DNA of 5,242 nucleotides from Candidatus Poribacteria bacterium (lineage in GTDB: Bacteria > Poribacteria > WGA-4E > WGA-3G): assembly GCA_028818995.1 (NCBI GenBank), contig JAPPMR010000209.1, positions 1 through 5,242 on the forward strand, written 5' to 3'. The notes below the pieces were generated by a model. The model had not been told where the DNA came from and ran no database searches. It worked only from the letters and a program-made list of their open reading frames with translations. Positions 1 to 4,954 of this stretch are shown piece by piece. A program made the position numbers and the translations under genes. Within the stretch, counting starts at the first letter, position 1. Every line of letters begins with the position of its first letter.

Positions 1-511
1 GGTTATCGGGATGCAATTGGTCTAATTCCCATTTCTTCGGGTTATTCTGAATATATTCGCGAAGACGTTGTAAATCATTGTCGTCACGGATAACATGATC
101 GTGATAATTTCTTTGCCAAATACGCTTCCCAGGTGTATTGTGGTGTTGATTAATAAACTTGGTAGATTGATATTTGAAATATGCAACGATTTTGCCCAAC
201 GAAGGTTTGTCTTTCGGGCGAGGAGACCTCGCCCCTACGTCAACGTTCCATGCAATAATTCCGTGTATGTGATTAGGCATAATGACATACTCACCTATTT
301 CAATAGAAGGAAAATGTTGTGGTATACGGTTCCACCATTTAACGACAATATCGCCTATTTCATTCAAATGTATTTGCCCGTCTATTATCGTCCCAAATAT
401 ACACTTCCGGTGTTGCACACAGATGGTGACGAAGTATGCACCAGATTGACTGTAATCATAACCCTGTAAACGCATTGCACGGCGTCGGGGGAGATCGGGT
501 TTGGATTTCAT
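1..511 (-). CDS. REP-associated tyrosine transposase (RAYT, Y1_Tnp/IS200-like), 3' end cut by window edge
   Basis: This is a predicted single-strand DNA transposase of the HUH superfamily, related to IS200/IS605 TnpA. Such RAYTs bind and mobilise REP palindromes. The frame is open from the ATG at 511 to the window edge, giving 170 codons with no stop. A GGGAGG Shine-Dalgarno sits 9 nt upstream; an ATG three codons earlier abuts that site and is less likely. Visible motifs are an N-terminal GYDYSQSGAYFVTICVQHR block, the metal-binding HUH motif as MPNHIHGII (His81, His83), and the C-terminal REYIQNNPKKW, whose Tyr153 aligns with the catalytic tyrosine (Y115) of E. coli RAYT. Family length suggests only a few residues are missing. 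Residues 92-99 (VGARSPRP) are encoded by a perfect GC-rich palindrome. The gene starts 55 bp after cas5 and looks like an insertion into the cas locus. It shows no frameshift, so it may be active. Confidence 0.9.
   Translation of the reverse strand, partial: MKSKPDLPRRRAMRLQGYDYSQSGAYFVTICVQHRKCIFGTIIDGQIHLNEIGDIVVKWWNRIPQHFPSIEIGEYVIMPNHIHGIIAWNVDVGARSPRPKDKPSLGKIVAYFKYQSTKFINQHHNTPGKRIWQRNYHDHVIRDDNDLQRLREYIQNNPKKWELDQLHPDN
216..234. repeat. REP-like palindrome inside the RAYT coding sequence
   Basis: A perfect 8-bp inverted repeat, GGGCGAGG and CCTCGCCC, flanks a 3-nt loop (AGA). It is far more GC-rich than its surroundings. Read on the minus strand it encodes VGARSPRP within the transposase. 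A degenerate second copy lies just upstream of the same gene at 537-555. By analogy with known REP/RAYT pairs this is a candidate substrate of the transposase, which is an inference. Confidence 0.7.
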
Positions 512-536
512 AGGAAACATCCTCCCGTATTTTTTC

Positions 537-555
537 GGGCGAGGGGACCTCTACG
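537..555. repeat. Degenerate REP-like palindrome between cas5 and the RAYT gene
   Basis: This stretch begins TTTCGGGCGAGG like the element at 216-234, has loop GGA instead of AGA, then CCTC, and rejoins the first copy at TACG after losing five bases (GCCCC). Only the GAGG/CCTC stem survives. It lies in the 55-bp gap between the cas5 stop and the RAYT start, where a REP flanking its transposase would be expected. Confidence 0.6.
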
Positions 556-566
556 ATTTATTGGAG

Positions 567-1307
567 TCAGGAGTCAAAAAGTTGCATCTGCTCTCCATCC
601 ACTTTTGGAACTTGATAATTTTTGTCAATAGATTTTCTGCTTTGCTCAATTGGAACTGTAAATTCTCCAGAAATACGTTCGTGCAAGTATACCCCCCACT
701 CCATATCTGGATCGTGTAGGACATCTCCCTGATATTTTATCGGTTCTGTAATGAGACAGAAAGCACGCGTACCACACTGTCGACGCGGTATATCTGCTGT
801 GAAGTGGGTTGGCAACGCCTGCACTTGTCCGTGGAGTTGAGGATCGGGAAACGGGAGTATCGTATTACAATAAGTTGTTTCCGATTTACGCTGTAATTCG
901 ACTTCCTCTATAGATTTCACGGTTGCTAAATCCGAGGAACGCCCCAGCAGCAAAGGGTAACGCGGACGTTCTAATGCATCCTTTAACCGCACCTCTGGGG
1001 TATATAGATAGAGTTCTGGTTGCACAAGGAATTCGCGTCTGTTAACGTTTGATTTTCCTTTTAATAAATTCTTTCCCTTATATGGAAATTCATAGACAGT
1101 TTCTAAATCAACTGCTCTACCTTTACTCGTAAAAACAAACCCGATTGCTGCATCATGCGGCGTAACCCAACCCCCTTTGGCAGCAGTCAAAAGTCCGTAT
1201 AGTGCCGAAAGTGGTGGCAAGGGCAGAGTCGGTTGGAATCCGCTAATAAATAACGGATTCCGAAACGATGAAACCCACCCTATAATGTGGACGCGAAGGA
1301 CTTTCAT
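567..1307 (-). CDS. cas5: Type I-B Cascade subunit Cas5
   Basis: This 246-residue Cas5-family RAMP protein would cap the 5' handle of the crRNA and contact Cas8 and Cas7 in the cytoplasmic Cascade complex. The N-terminal RRM-like region is clear: an MKVLRVHIIGWVSSFRNP start, then GFQPTLPLPPLSALYGLL (about residues 23-40) followed by a glycine at 45-46, the classic Cas5 signature of aromatic-Arg followed by T-x-P-x-PPS-x-x-YGLL. The length is normal for the family. The start overlaps the cas7 stop by 4 bp (ATGA), with GGAG 7 nt upstream, so translation is probably coupled to cas7. Cas5 of subtype I-B does not normally cut RNA, because Cas6 is present. The C terminus (DGEQMQLFDS) is followed directly by the RAYT unit, where cas3 would usually be found in this subtype. 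Confidence 0.93.
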   Translation of the reverse strand: MKVLRVHIIGWVSSFRNPLFISGFQPTLPLPPLSALYGLLTAAKGGWVTPHDAAIGFVFTSKGRAVDLETVYEFPYKGKNLLKGKSNVNRREFLVQPELYLYTPEVRLKDALERPRYPLLLGRSSDLATVKSIEEVELQRKSETTYCNTILPFPDPQLHGQVQALPTHFTADIPRRQCGTRAFCLITEPIKYQGDVLHDPDMEWGVYLHERISGEFTVPIEQSRKSIDKNYQVPKVDGEQMQLFDS

Positions 1308-2329
1308 GAGGTCTCTCCGATATGTGTTTCTAACTTCTCTGAAAGTTGGGCAATTACTTTATTTGGTGAGTCATAAACTATTTGGCAAGGTTGGTCGTTA
1401 TCATTTTTTAATGCACGTAGATCCTCATCTAATTCATCCATGAATCCGTTTCGTCTGCCGATGTAAATTGCATCACAGAATCGGTCTGCGTAATCGTCAA
1501 TAACCTCGCGCAAAGCAGGAAGACTCAACTTACCAATCTCTTTTTCTTCTACTATCAGGTTCATGAAGGGATGGTTGCCACCGTCAAGAACGGAGAGAAT
1601 AATCAGTTTTGGCGTAACATCGGTGAGGTGTGATGTCAACTTTGCACCACCACTAAGTATAGGCAGCGCTTCAAGGGTTTGTTGGCAACGTCGGACGCGA
1701 GTTTCTTTTGGGAGTACCCACACAGGCCTTTCTCCGACTTGTGTACCTCCTGCGTCTTGGATAGCCTGCACAGAACTTGGAGTAATATTCTTATAGCCTG
1801 TCCTATTAATATCCGAGAATGCACCAACTGAACTAAGGTCTAAGGAAAAAATACCCTTAAGCACACATGAATAAAACTGATGTTCATGTATAGCTGGGAA
1901 ATCTTCTTGTCGTGCCATTACGCCATAATCGTCAGTTGGGCGGTGTGATTCAATAGAAATTAAAGGAGAATTTTTCAGCGGAGAAATCCGAGTTACAGTT
2001 TCATCTCCTTTTCCTTTCGGAGCTCTCATATACCCAAATACATCATCGTCGTCATATACCGCTGGAGAGGCATCGGTGTAGACGACCTGAGTGTGGCCTT
2101 TACCACTACGAGTGATTGGAGAAACATTCCAACTAAACTCATTTTGAAGCGTAGTTCGCCACCAATTCCGCCATGCTTGTCCAGAAACATAAGGATATGT
2201 TTGAGATCCTCTACGGATTGTTTTGACAACTACTATGTTTTCTCCTCTTTGCGATGCTTCAGATCCTGCGTTGTTAAGCGCGGAGTAGGGTGCATCGATC
2301 AATACTAAACCTATAATATGCTTTGACAT
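1304..2329 (-). CDS. cas7: Type I-B Cascade backbone Cas7 (Cst2/DevR family)
   Basis: This 341-residue Cas7 protein of the Cst2/DevR family would polymerise along the crRNA spacer to form the Cascade backbone and hold the target strand. The N-terminal region has the family hallmarks: HIIGLVLIDAPYSALNNAG (about residues 4-22), then an Arg-rich segment leading to YPYVSGQAWRNWWRTTL (about 45-61), the conserved Ser-Gly-x-x-x-Arg helix of DevR proteins. The central part contains charged and glycine-rich segments expected of the thumb region. The length fits the family. The start lies 2 nt after the cas8 stop, and its Shine-Dalgarno AGGAGG (2340-2345) lies inside the last cas8 codons with a 10-nt spacer. 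Its stop overlaps the cas5 start. Related DevR proteins were first noted in Myxococcus development, but the context here is clearly CRISPR. Confidence 0.93.
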   Translation of the reverse strand: MSKHIIGLVLIDAPYSALNNAGSEASQRGENIVVVKTIRRGSQTYPYVSGQAWRNWWRTTLQNEFSWNVSPITRSGKGHTQVVYTDASPAVYDDDDVFGYMRAPKGKGDETVTRISPLKNSPLISIESHRPTDDYGVMARQEDFPAIHEHQFYSCVLKGIFSLDLSSVGAFSDINRTGYKNITPSSVQAIQDAGGTQVGERPVWVLPKETRVRRCQQTLEALPILSGGAKLTSHLTDVTPKLIILSVLDGGNHPFMNLIVEEKEIGKLSLPALREVIDDYADRFCDAIYIGRRNGFMDELDEDLRALKNDNDQPCQIVYDSPNKVIAQLSEKLETHIGETS

Positions 2330-2331
2330 AA

Positions 2332-2712
2332 CTAATTTTCCTCCTGTGATTCATCAGTTTCATTATTTTCGTCATCGTCCTCATCTTCGTCATCAACAGC
2401 ACCACTTTTAACTAACCAATCATGAAGTTTTTCATAGATTCGAAAAGTAAGTAAGTCACGGGTTTCACTCCAAATAGGATAATCTGATGACTCTGGAAAC
2501 AAATGTTCTACGTACTCATCCAGTGAAAAAAGTGGTTCGTTTTCACCTTCACGAATACGATCACGAATTACATACCTCAAGATATTTCGGCATGTTGGAT
2601 AATTTCTAGCTCGTTCAAGATTCCTAAGTCTGCTAACCTTATTAGTCTTTTGAATGCTATCGGCAATATAATCGCCTACTTTTTTAATGGCATTAAGCCT
2701 TAATTCATTCAT
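2332..2712 (-). CDS. cas11: Candidate Cas11 small subunit from an internal start in cas8
   Basis: Within cas8, codon 335 is an ATG preceded by a perfect AAAGGAGG Shine-Dalgarno (2721-2728) with an 8-nt spacer. This is the same eight-base ribosome site as at the cas8 start. Translation there gives a 126-residue, in-frame C-terminal product starting MNELRLNAIKKVGDYIADSI, rich in charged amphipathic helices and ending in the acidic tail. Internal translation of Cas11 from the 3' part of the large-subunit gene is established for types I-B, I-C and I-D, where it supplies the small (belly) subunits of Cascade. No separate small-subunit gene is seen in this window. The ribosome site and frame are visible; production of the protein is inferred. 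Confidence 0.72.
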   Translation of the reverse strand: MNELRLNAIKKVGDYIADSIQKTNKVSRLRNLERARNYPTCRNILRYVIRDRIREGENEPLFSLDEYVEHLFPESSDYPIWSETRDLLTFRIYEKLHDWLVKSGAVDDEDEDDDENNETDESQEEN

Positions 2713-3714
2713 CTCTCGCACCTCCTTTAAATAAAGCGAAAGTAGTTCCCAATTTCCACGTGATTTTCTGGCACGTCGATCTAAGAAAGATGCTACAATT
2801 GAACGACCTTGCAACAGGTTTTCATACACACGGTTTATGCGGTTTTTGTAATCTTCCTCGGATTCTACTTTATCCCGGTTGATTTTGCCGTAACCTGCTC
2901 GGACAATTTCCTGCCATGCTGTATTAAACTTGCTCATATAAACAATGCGTAAAAATTTAAATACTGGTGCAGGCATGTAGAACACTTCGAGTTCGGGTTT
3001 GTCGTTATAATTTCTGAAACAGTAAACCTGCATAGGTATATTCTCGTCAGGGCGCATTTCCTGATATTGTGTCATTTCCCGCGCCATGTAGAACATACCA
3101 TTGCGTGGATTGGCGTAGCCAGGGTTAAAACACCCCGTTATATTCTGCTGAAGTTGTTGCTTGCGAACTTCCCCGATACATACCTTCGCCCAACTTTTTA
3201 GTGCATTCCACGAATTTGAGTGGAGTGTAAGAAACTGACCTCCAGTCGCCATGAATACTAATGGAGATAATTGAATAGCAAAAGCACAAGCCGAACAATA
3301 ACCTGCTCCCTCAGCGAAGGTAGGAAAAAAATTGCGTAATGGGCCAGAGCCTGTTAAAGGTATGTCTTTTTTCAAAAGAAAATTGTTGGCATTGCGTCTG
3401 CCGCATCCCATACAATCTCCGGTTTCGTTCAATTCGCATATCGTGTCCAAATAATGTATGCATTCTTCTTTAAGTAGTTCAACTCGATCCCGCTTACTGT
3501 ACGCGGGATTGGTCAAAACACTATTTGGAAAAATACTATGTAAATTTCCCCATCCAGTATCTGTTTGCATCATCGGAGCAATATCGTTGACTACCTCTTC
3601 AAGATCATCTTTGGTAATCTGTTCCGGCTGTACGCTGCGTCCCAGCCATTCACAGATTCCACAAACCCCAGCATCAACAAATGGATTGCCCATCAATTTC
3701 TCATAAATCGGCAT
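2332..3714 (-). CDS. cas8b: Type I-B Cascade large subunit Cas8b1/Cst1 (CXXC-CXXC family)
   Basis: This 460-residue large subunit would recognise the PAM and recruit Cas3 in a Tneap-type I-B complex. The family opening MGNPFVDAGVCGICEWLG (residues 8-25) is followed by the two diagnostic zinc-knuckle pairs, C101-MG-C104 and C140-SA-C143, for which the Cst1 family is named. A third CxxC (C18, C21) sits near the N terminus. The region from about 335 onward is helical and is probably also made separately as Cas11. The last 21 residues are almost wholly acidic and polar. The start is well supported: AAAGGAGG ends 6 nt before the ATG and a strong promoter lies directly upstream. This gene heads the cas8-cas7-cas5 operon. 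At 460 residues it seems somewhat short for Cst1, but nothing looks truncated. Confidence 0.9.
   Translation of the reverse strand: MPIYEKLMGNPFVDAGVCGICEWLGRSVQPEQITKDDLEEVVNDIAPMMQTDTGWGNLHSIFPNSVLTNPAYSKRDRVELLKEECIHYLDTICELNETGDCMGCGRRNANNFLLKKDIPLTGSGPLRNFFPTFAEGAGYCSACAFAIQLSPLVFMATGGQFLTLHSNSWNALKSWAKVCIGEVRKQQLQQNITGCFNPGYANPRNGMFYMAREMTQYQEMRPDENIPMQVYCFRNYNDKPELEVFYMPAPVFKFLRIVYMSKFNTAWQEIVRAGYGKINRDKVESEEDYKNRINRVYENLLQGRSIVASFLDRRARKSRGNWELLSLYLKEVREMNELRLNAIKKVGDYIADSIQKTNKVSRLRNLERARNYPTCRNILRYVIRDRIREGENEPLFSLDEYVEHLFPESSDYPIWSETRDLLTFRIYEKLHDWLVKSGAVDDEDEDDDENNETDESQEEN
2721..2728 (-). promoter_or_regulatory. Internal ribosome binding site for candidate Cas11
   Basis: AAAGGAGG lies 8 nt upstream of an in-frame ATG (2710-2712). 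It is encoded across codons Leu329-Lys330-Glu331-Val332 of cas8. It matches the cas8 ribosome site base for base, which argues against chance. Confidence 0.75.
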
Positions 3715-3720
3715 TTCAAA

Positions 3721-3728
3721 CCTCCTTT
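3721..3728 (-). promoter_or_regulatory. Ribosome binding site of cas8
   Basis: AAAGGAGG is followed by a 6-nt spacer before the ATG at 3712-3714. This near-perfect anti-16S match fixes the cas8 start. Confidence 0.85.
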
Positions 3729-3749
3729 CAAAATGTTATATAAAAATTA

Positions 3750-3778
3750 AGTATAATACAAAATATAACGCTTGTCAA
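3750..3778 (-). promoter_or_regulatory. P2: sigma-70 promoter of the cas8-cas7-cas5 operon
   Basis: The -35 box TTGACA (3773-3778) and -10 box TATACT (3750-3755) are separated by exactly 17 nt. Initiation would fall near 3743, giving a leader of about 28 nt that contains the cas8 ribosome site. The -35 box lies in a 9-nt palindrome CTTGTCAAG (3771-3779), which might also be a repressor site. Confidence 0.75.
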
Positions 3779-3792
3779 GTAAAAATATTACA

Positions 3793-3814
3793 TATCGGAT
3801 AACAAGTGCCGATA
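3793..3814 (-). other. Small hairpin between P1 and P2, possible weak terminator or attenuator
   Basis: The 6-bp arms TATCGG and CCGATA flank a 10-nt loop. On the minus strand the stem is followed 8 nt later by a short run of five T. It lies just after the mini-ORF (3817-3843) and before the P2 promoter, so it could end a short P1 transcript of roughly 65 nt. The stem is short and the T run is displaced, so terminator function is uncertain. Confidence 0.35.
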
Positions 3815-3858
3815 ATTTACCTAAATCGTATACTATTCAACATTATATAGGTAATTAT
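3812..3858. repeat. Inverted repeat spanning the P1 -10 box and early transcript
   Basis: The left arm ATAATTTACCTA (3812-3823) and right arm TAGGTAATTAT (3848-3858) are complementary apart from one extra T. They are separated by 24 nt. The right arm covers most of the P1 -10 box, which suits an operator, or alternatively a long RNA stem that encloses the mini-ORF. Confidence 0.45.
3817..3843 (-). other. Eight-codon mini-ORF at the predicted 5' end of the P1 transcript
   Basis: An ATG begins about four bases after the predicted P1 start site and encodes MLNSIRFR before a TAA stop. It includes the codons ATA, CGA and AGG, which are rare in many bacteria; whether they are rare in this host is untested. 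No Shine-Dalgarno precedes it, so translation would have to be leaderless. It could be a leader peptide, a CreT-like toxic mini-RNA, or chance. Confidence 0.25.
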
Positions 3859-3882
3859 ACAATTTATAGTAAAACTTGTCAA
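3854..3882 (-). promoter_or_regulatory. P1: consensus sigma-70 promoter in the cas6-cas8 gap
   Basis: TTGACA (3877-3882), a 17-nt spacer and TATAAT (3854-3859) match the sigma-70 consensus at every position. It points toward cas8 and would start near 3847, about 104 bp upstream of P2. A perfect promoter this close to a second strong one suggests it makes a separate short RNA rather than simply boosting cas8. Confidence 0.75.
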
Positions 3883-3906
3883 ATCTTTTATATTTTCTTC
3901 CAAATT

Positions 3907-3920
3907 TGGTGCGATTAAAA
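3907..3920. repeat. Direct repeat unit A1 (TGGTSCGATTAAAA)
   Basis: TGGTGCGATTAAAA here recurs as TGGTCCGATTAAAA at 3974-3987 with one mismatch in 14. It lies about 25 bp upstream of the P1 -35 box. Confidence 0.5.
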
Positions 3921-3934
3921 TGATACAGTTTTTA
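3915..3934. repeat. Direct repeat unit B1 containing ATGATACAG
   Basis: This 20-bp unit matches 4028-4047 at 17 of 20 positions, sharing the core ATGATACAG. It overlaps repeat unit A1. It is followed by a small AT-rich inverted repeat, AGTTTTT and AAAAACT (3927-3944). Confidence 0.5.
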
Positions 3935-3973
3935 ATAAAAAACTATACAACAATATATATTTCTATTCCATAC

Positions 3974-3987
3974 TGGTCCGATTAAAA
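3974..3987. repeat. Direct repeat unit A2 (TGGTSCGATTAAAA)
   Basis: This is the second copy of the 14-bp unit at 3907-3920, 67 bp away. A further GTCCGATT follows at 3990-3997, 14 bp after the GTCCGATT within this unit. Confidence 0.5.
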
Positions 3988-4027
3988 GTGTCCGATTTCG
4001 CAAACGCTACCCGACCTACAAGAACAT

Positions 4028-4047
4028 TTAACATGATACAGAATTTA
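4028..4047. repeat. Direct repeat unit B2 overlapping the promoter-like site P3
   Basis: This is the second copy of the unit at 3915-3934, 113 bp away. Its ATGATA core is the complement of the P3 -10 box TATCAT (4033-4038). Confidence 0.5.
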
Positions 4048-4062
4048 TACCTTATCAGTCAA
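4033..4062 (-). promoter_or_regulatory. P3: promoter-like site just downstream of cas6
   Basis: TTGACT (4057-4062), an 18-nt spacer and TATCAT (4033-4038) resemble a sigma-70 promoter pointing toward cas8. An 8-bp inverted repeat brackets it: CAGAATTT (4039-4046), directly upstream of the -10 box, and AAATTCTG (4066-4073), just upstream of the -35 box. This layout suits a repressor or activator site. It is weaker than P1 and P2. Confidence 0.4.
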
Positions 4063-4073
4063 GCAAAATTCTG

Positions 4074-4826
4074 CTAAACTTCTACCATGCCGAACCCCGC
4101 ACTATTCTTATCACCAAACCCGCATTCATAGCCGGTCTGTATCAGAGTCGGACTGCCAGATACGCGAAACGGACACAATATCCCGCGTATCTTGATGCCC
4201 TTGAAATCAACAAGTCGAGTGACACGTCCCTGTTTCTTGTGGATATAGTTGTCATCAAAACGGAATTTCAATGCATCATTTTGTGGTATGCTTCCGTGGA
4301 TTGCTTCGTGTTTACGGATGAGATTTTGACGGATGAGTTCGGAGAGATCGGGATCGTCTGGTAGGCAGTAGTGTGTGCGGCGTTGTCCTTCGTGTTCACG
4401 CACAGCAGACATCACAATCGGAGAGAGGCAGCGGAAACGCATATCAGATTGAAAACCTGGTGTACGGGGGATGTTGACATCTAAAATTTTAAGTTGTTGC
4501 TGTCCAATGGATAATCTACCTTGTGTGAGTAGTGTATCCGCAAAATGGGATAGGAATTGTTCGATTGGGGAGGAGACGAACCATGTCAAGGTAGACCTAA
4601 AATGTATCTGTTCGCCGGTGATACGTCTGCGTTCTGCCATGAGTTGTGAGAATGTGAAAAGTTTGAACCGTTTTTCAGCGACTTGATAACCTTCGTCGTG
4701 TAGGAAATCGGCGTATTCAGGGTTTGATTCTGCGAGGAATCGGTAGATTGCTCCAACAAGTAGGTGATTGTAGTTGATGGGTAAGGTGATTTGCTTGCCG
4801 ACATCGGCAAGAATTTGAATTCGCAT
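4074..4826 (-). CDS. cas6: CRISPR pre-crRNA endoribonuclease Cas6
   Basis: This 250-residue Cas6 would cut the CRISPR transcript within each repeat, leaving an 8-nt 5' handle in typical I-B systems. The double-ferredoxin RAMP architecture is indicated by the C-terminal glycine-rich loop GYECGFGDKNSAGFG (residues 232-246), the family signature. A metal-independent catalytic triad can be proposed from Tyr28 (AIYRF), His43 (FLHDEGY) and Lys52, spaced like Tyr31-His46-Lys52 in Pyrococcus furiosus Cas6. The length is normal. GGAG ends 7 nt before the ATG. It is encoded on the same strand as cas8 but separated from it by 359 bp, so it probably has its own transcript or shares one from the right. 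No convincing promoter is seen in the 128 bp upstream. Confidence 0.93.
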   Translation of the reverse strand: MRIQILADVGKQITLPINYNHLLVGAIYRFLAESNPEYADFLHDEGYQVAEKRFKLFTFSQLMAERRRITGEQIHFRSTLTWFVSSPIEQFLSHFADTLLTQGRLSIGQQQLKILDVNIPRTPGFQSDMRFRCLSPIVMSAVREHEGQRRTHYCLPDDPDLSELIRQNLIRKHEAIHGSIPQNDALKFRFDDNYIHKKQGRVTRLVDFKGIKIRGILCPFRVSGSPTLIQTGYECGFGDKNSAGFGMVEV

Positions 4827-4954
4827 GAGAGATCTCCATTTTGTTTCCTTTCGACTTAAAACAATCTACTGTAAATGTAAGAGGGCAATGAATTACGCGA
4901 CTACGAACACACCAATCGGAGGAAATGCAGAAGTATTTTAGATTCTACTAAAAA
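4827..4954. other. Intergenic region upstream of cas6
   Basis: These 128 bp hold the cas6 ribosome site. I see no clear -35/-10 pair and no terminator hairpin after the membrane-protein gene, so cas6 may be read partly from the gene to its right. Confidence 0.5.
4834..4837 (-). promoter_or_regulatory. Ribosome binding site of cas6
   Basis: GGAG with a 7-nt spacer supports the ATG at 4824-4826. A second, stronger-looking site (AAAGGAAA near 4843-4850) precedes an out-of-frame ATG at 4837-4839 that opens a 40-codon frame overlapping the cas6 start. That frame looks like chance, but it could influence cas6 initiation. Confidence 0.5.

Larger units (their letters stand above)
3715..4073 (-). other. 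AT-rich regulatory interval between cas6 and cas8
   Basis: This 359-bp stretch has no long reading frame on either strand and is much more AT-rich than the flanking genes. It holds two near-consensus minus-strand promoters (3854-3882 and 3750-3778), a third weaker one (4033-4062), a mini-ORF (3817-3843), a hairpin (3793-3814) and several direct and inverted repeats. Its position, between cas6 and cas8, is the one occupied by the CreTA RNA toxin-antitoxin in Haloarcula hispanica type I-B. I see no CRISPR repeat-spacer array in it. Confidence 0.8.

Noticed and set aside
95..469. 124-codon plus-strand reading frame.
   Set aside because: It lies wholly antisense to the RAYT gene, whose HUH and tyrosine motifs are clear. 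It shows no recognisable domain.
1563..1827. Reading frames on both strands within cas7.
   Set aside because: They are shadow frames of cas7 with no ribosome sites or recognisable motifs.
3907..3987. Two near-identical 14-bp units exactly 67 bp apart, suggestive of a mini CRISPR array.
   Set aside because: The match ends after about 14 bp, too short for a type I-B repeat (near 30 bp). There is no third unit at the same period and no typical repeat end such as ATTGAAAC. It is kept as a direct repeat only.
567..4826. A CRISPR-associated transposon (type I-B CAST), because cas6, cas8, cas7 and cas5 occur without cas3.
   Set aside because: No tnsA, tnsB, tnsC or tniQ gene and no Tn7-like ends are visible. 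The only transposase is a RAYT, which is unrelated to Tn7. The window is too short to judge the absence of cas3.
4717..4839. 40-codon minus-strand frame starting at an ATG with a good AAAGGA ribosome site just before cas6.
   Set aside because: It runs out of frame within the well-supported cas6 coding region and its peptide has no recognisable features. It is probably fortuitous, though it might affect cas6 initiation.
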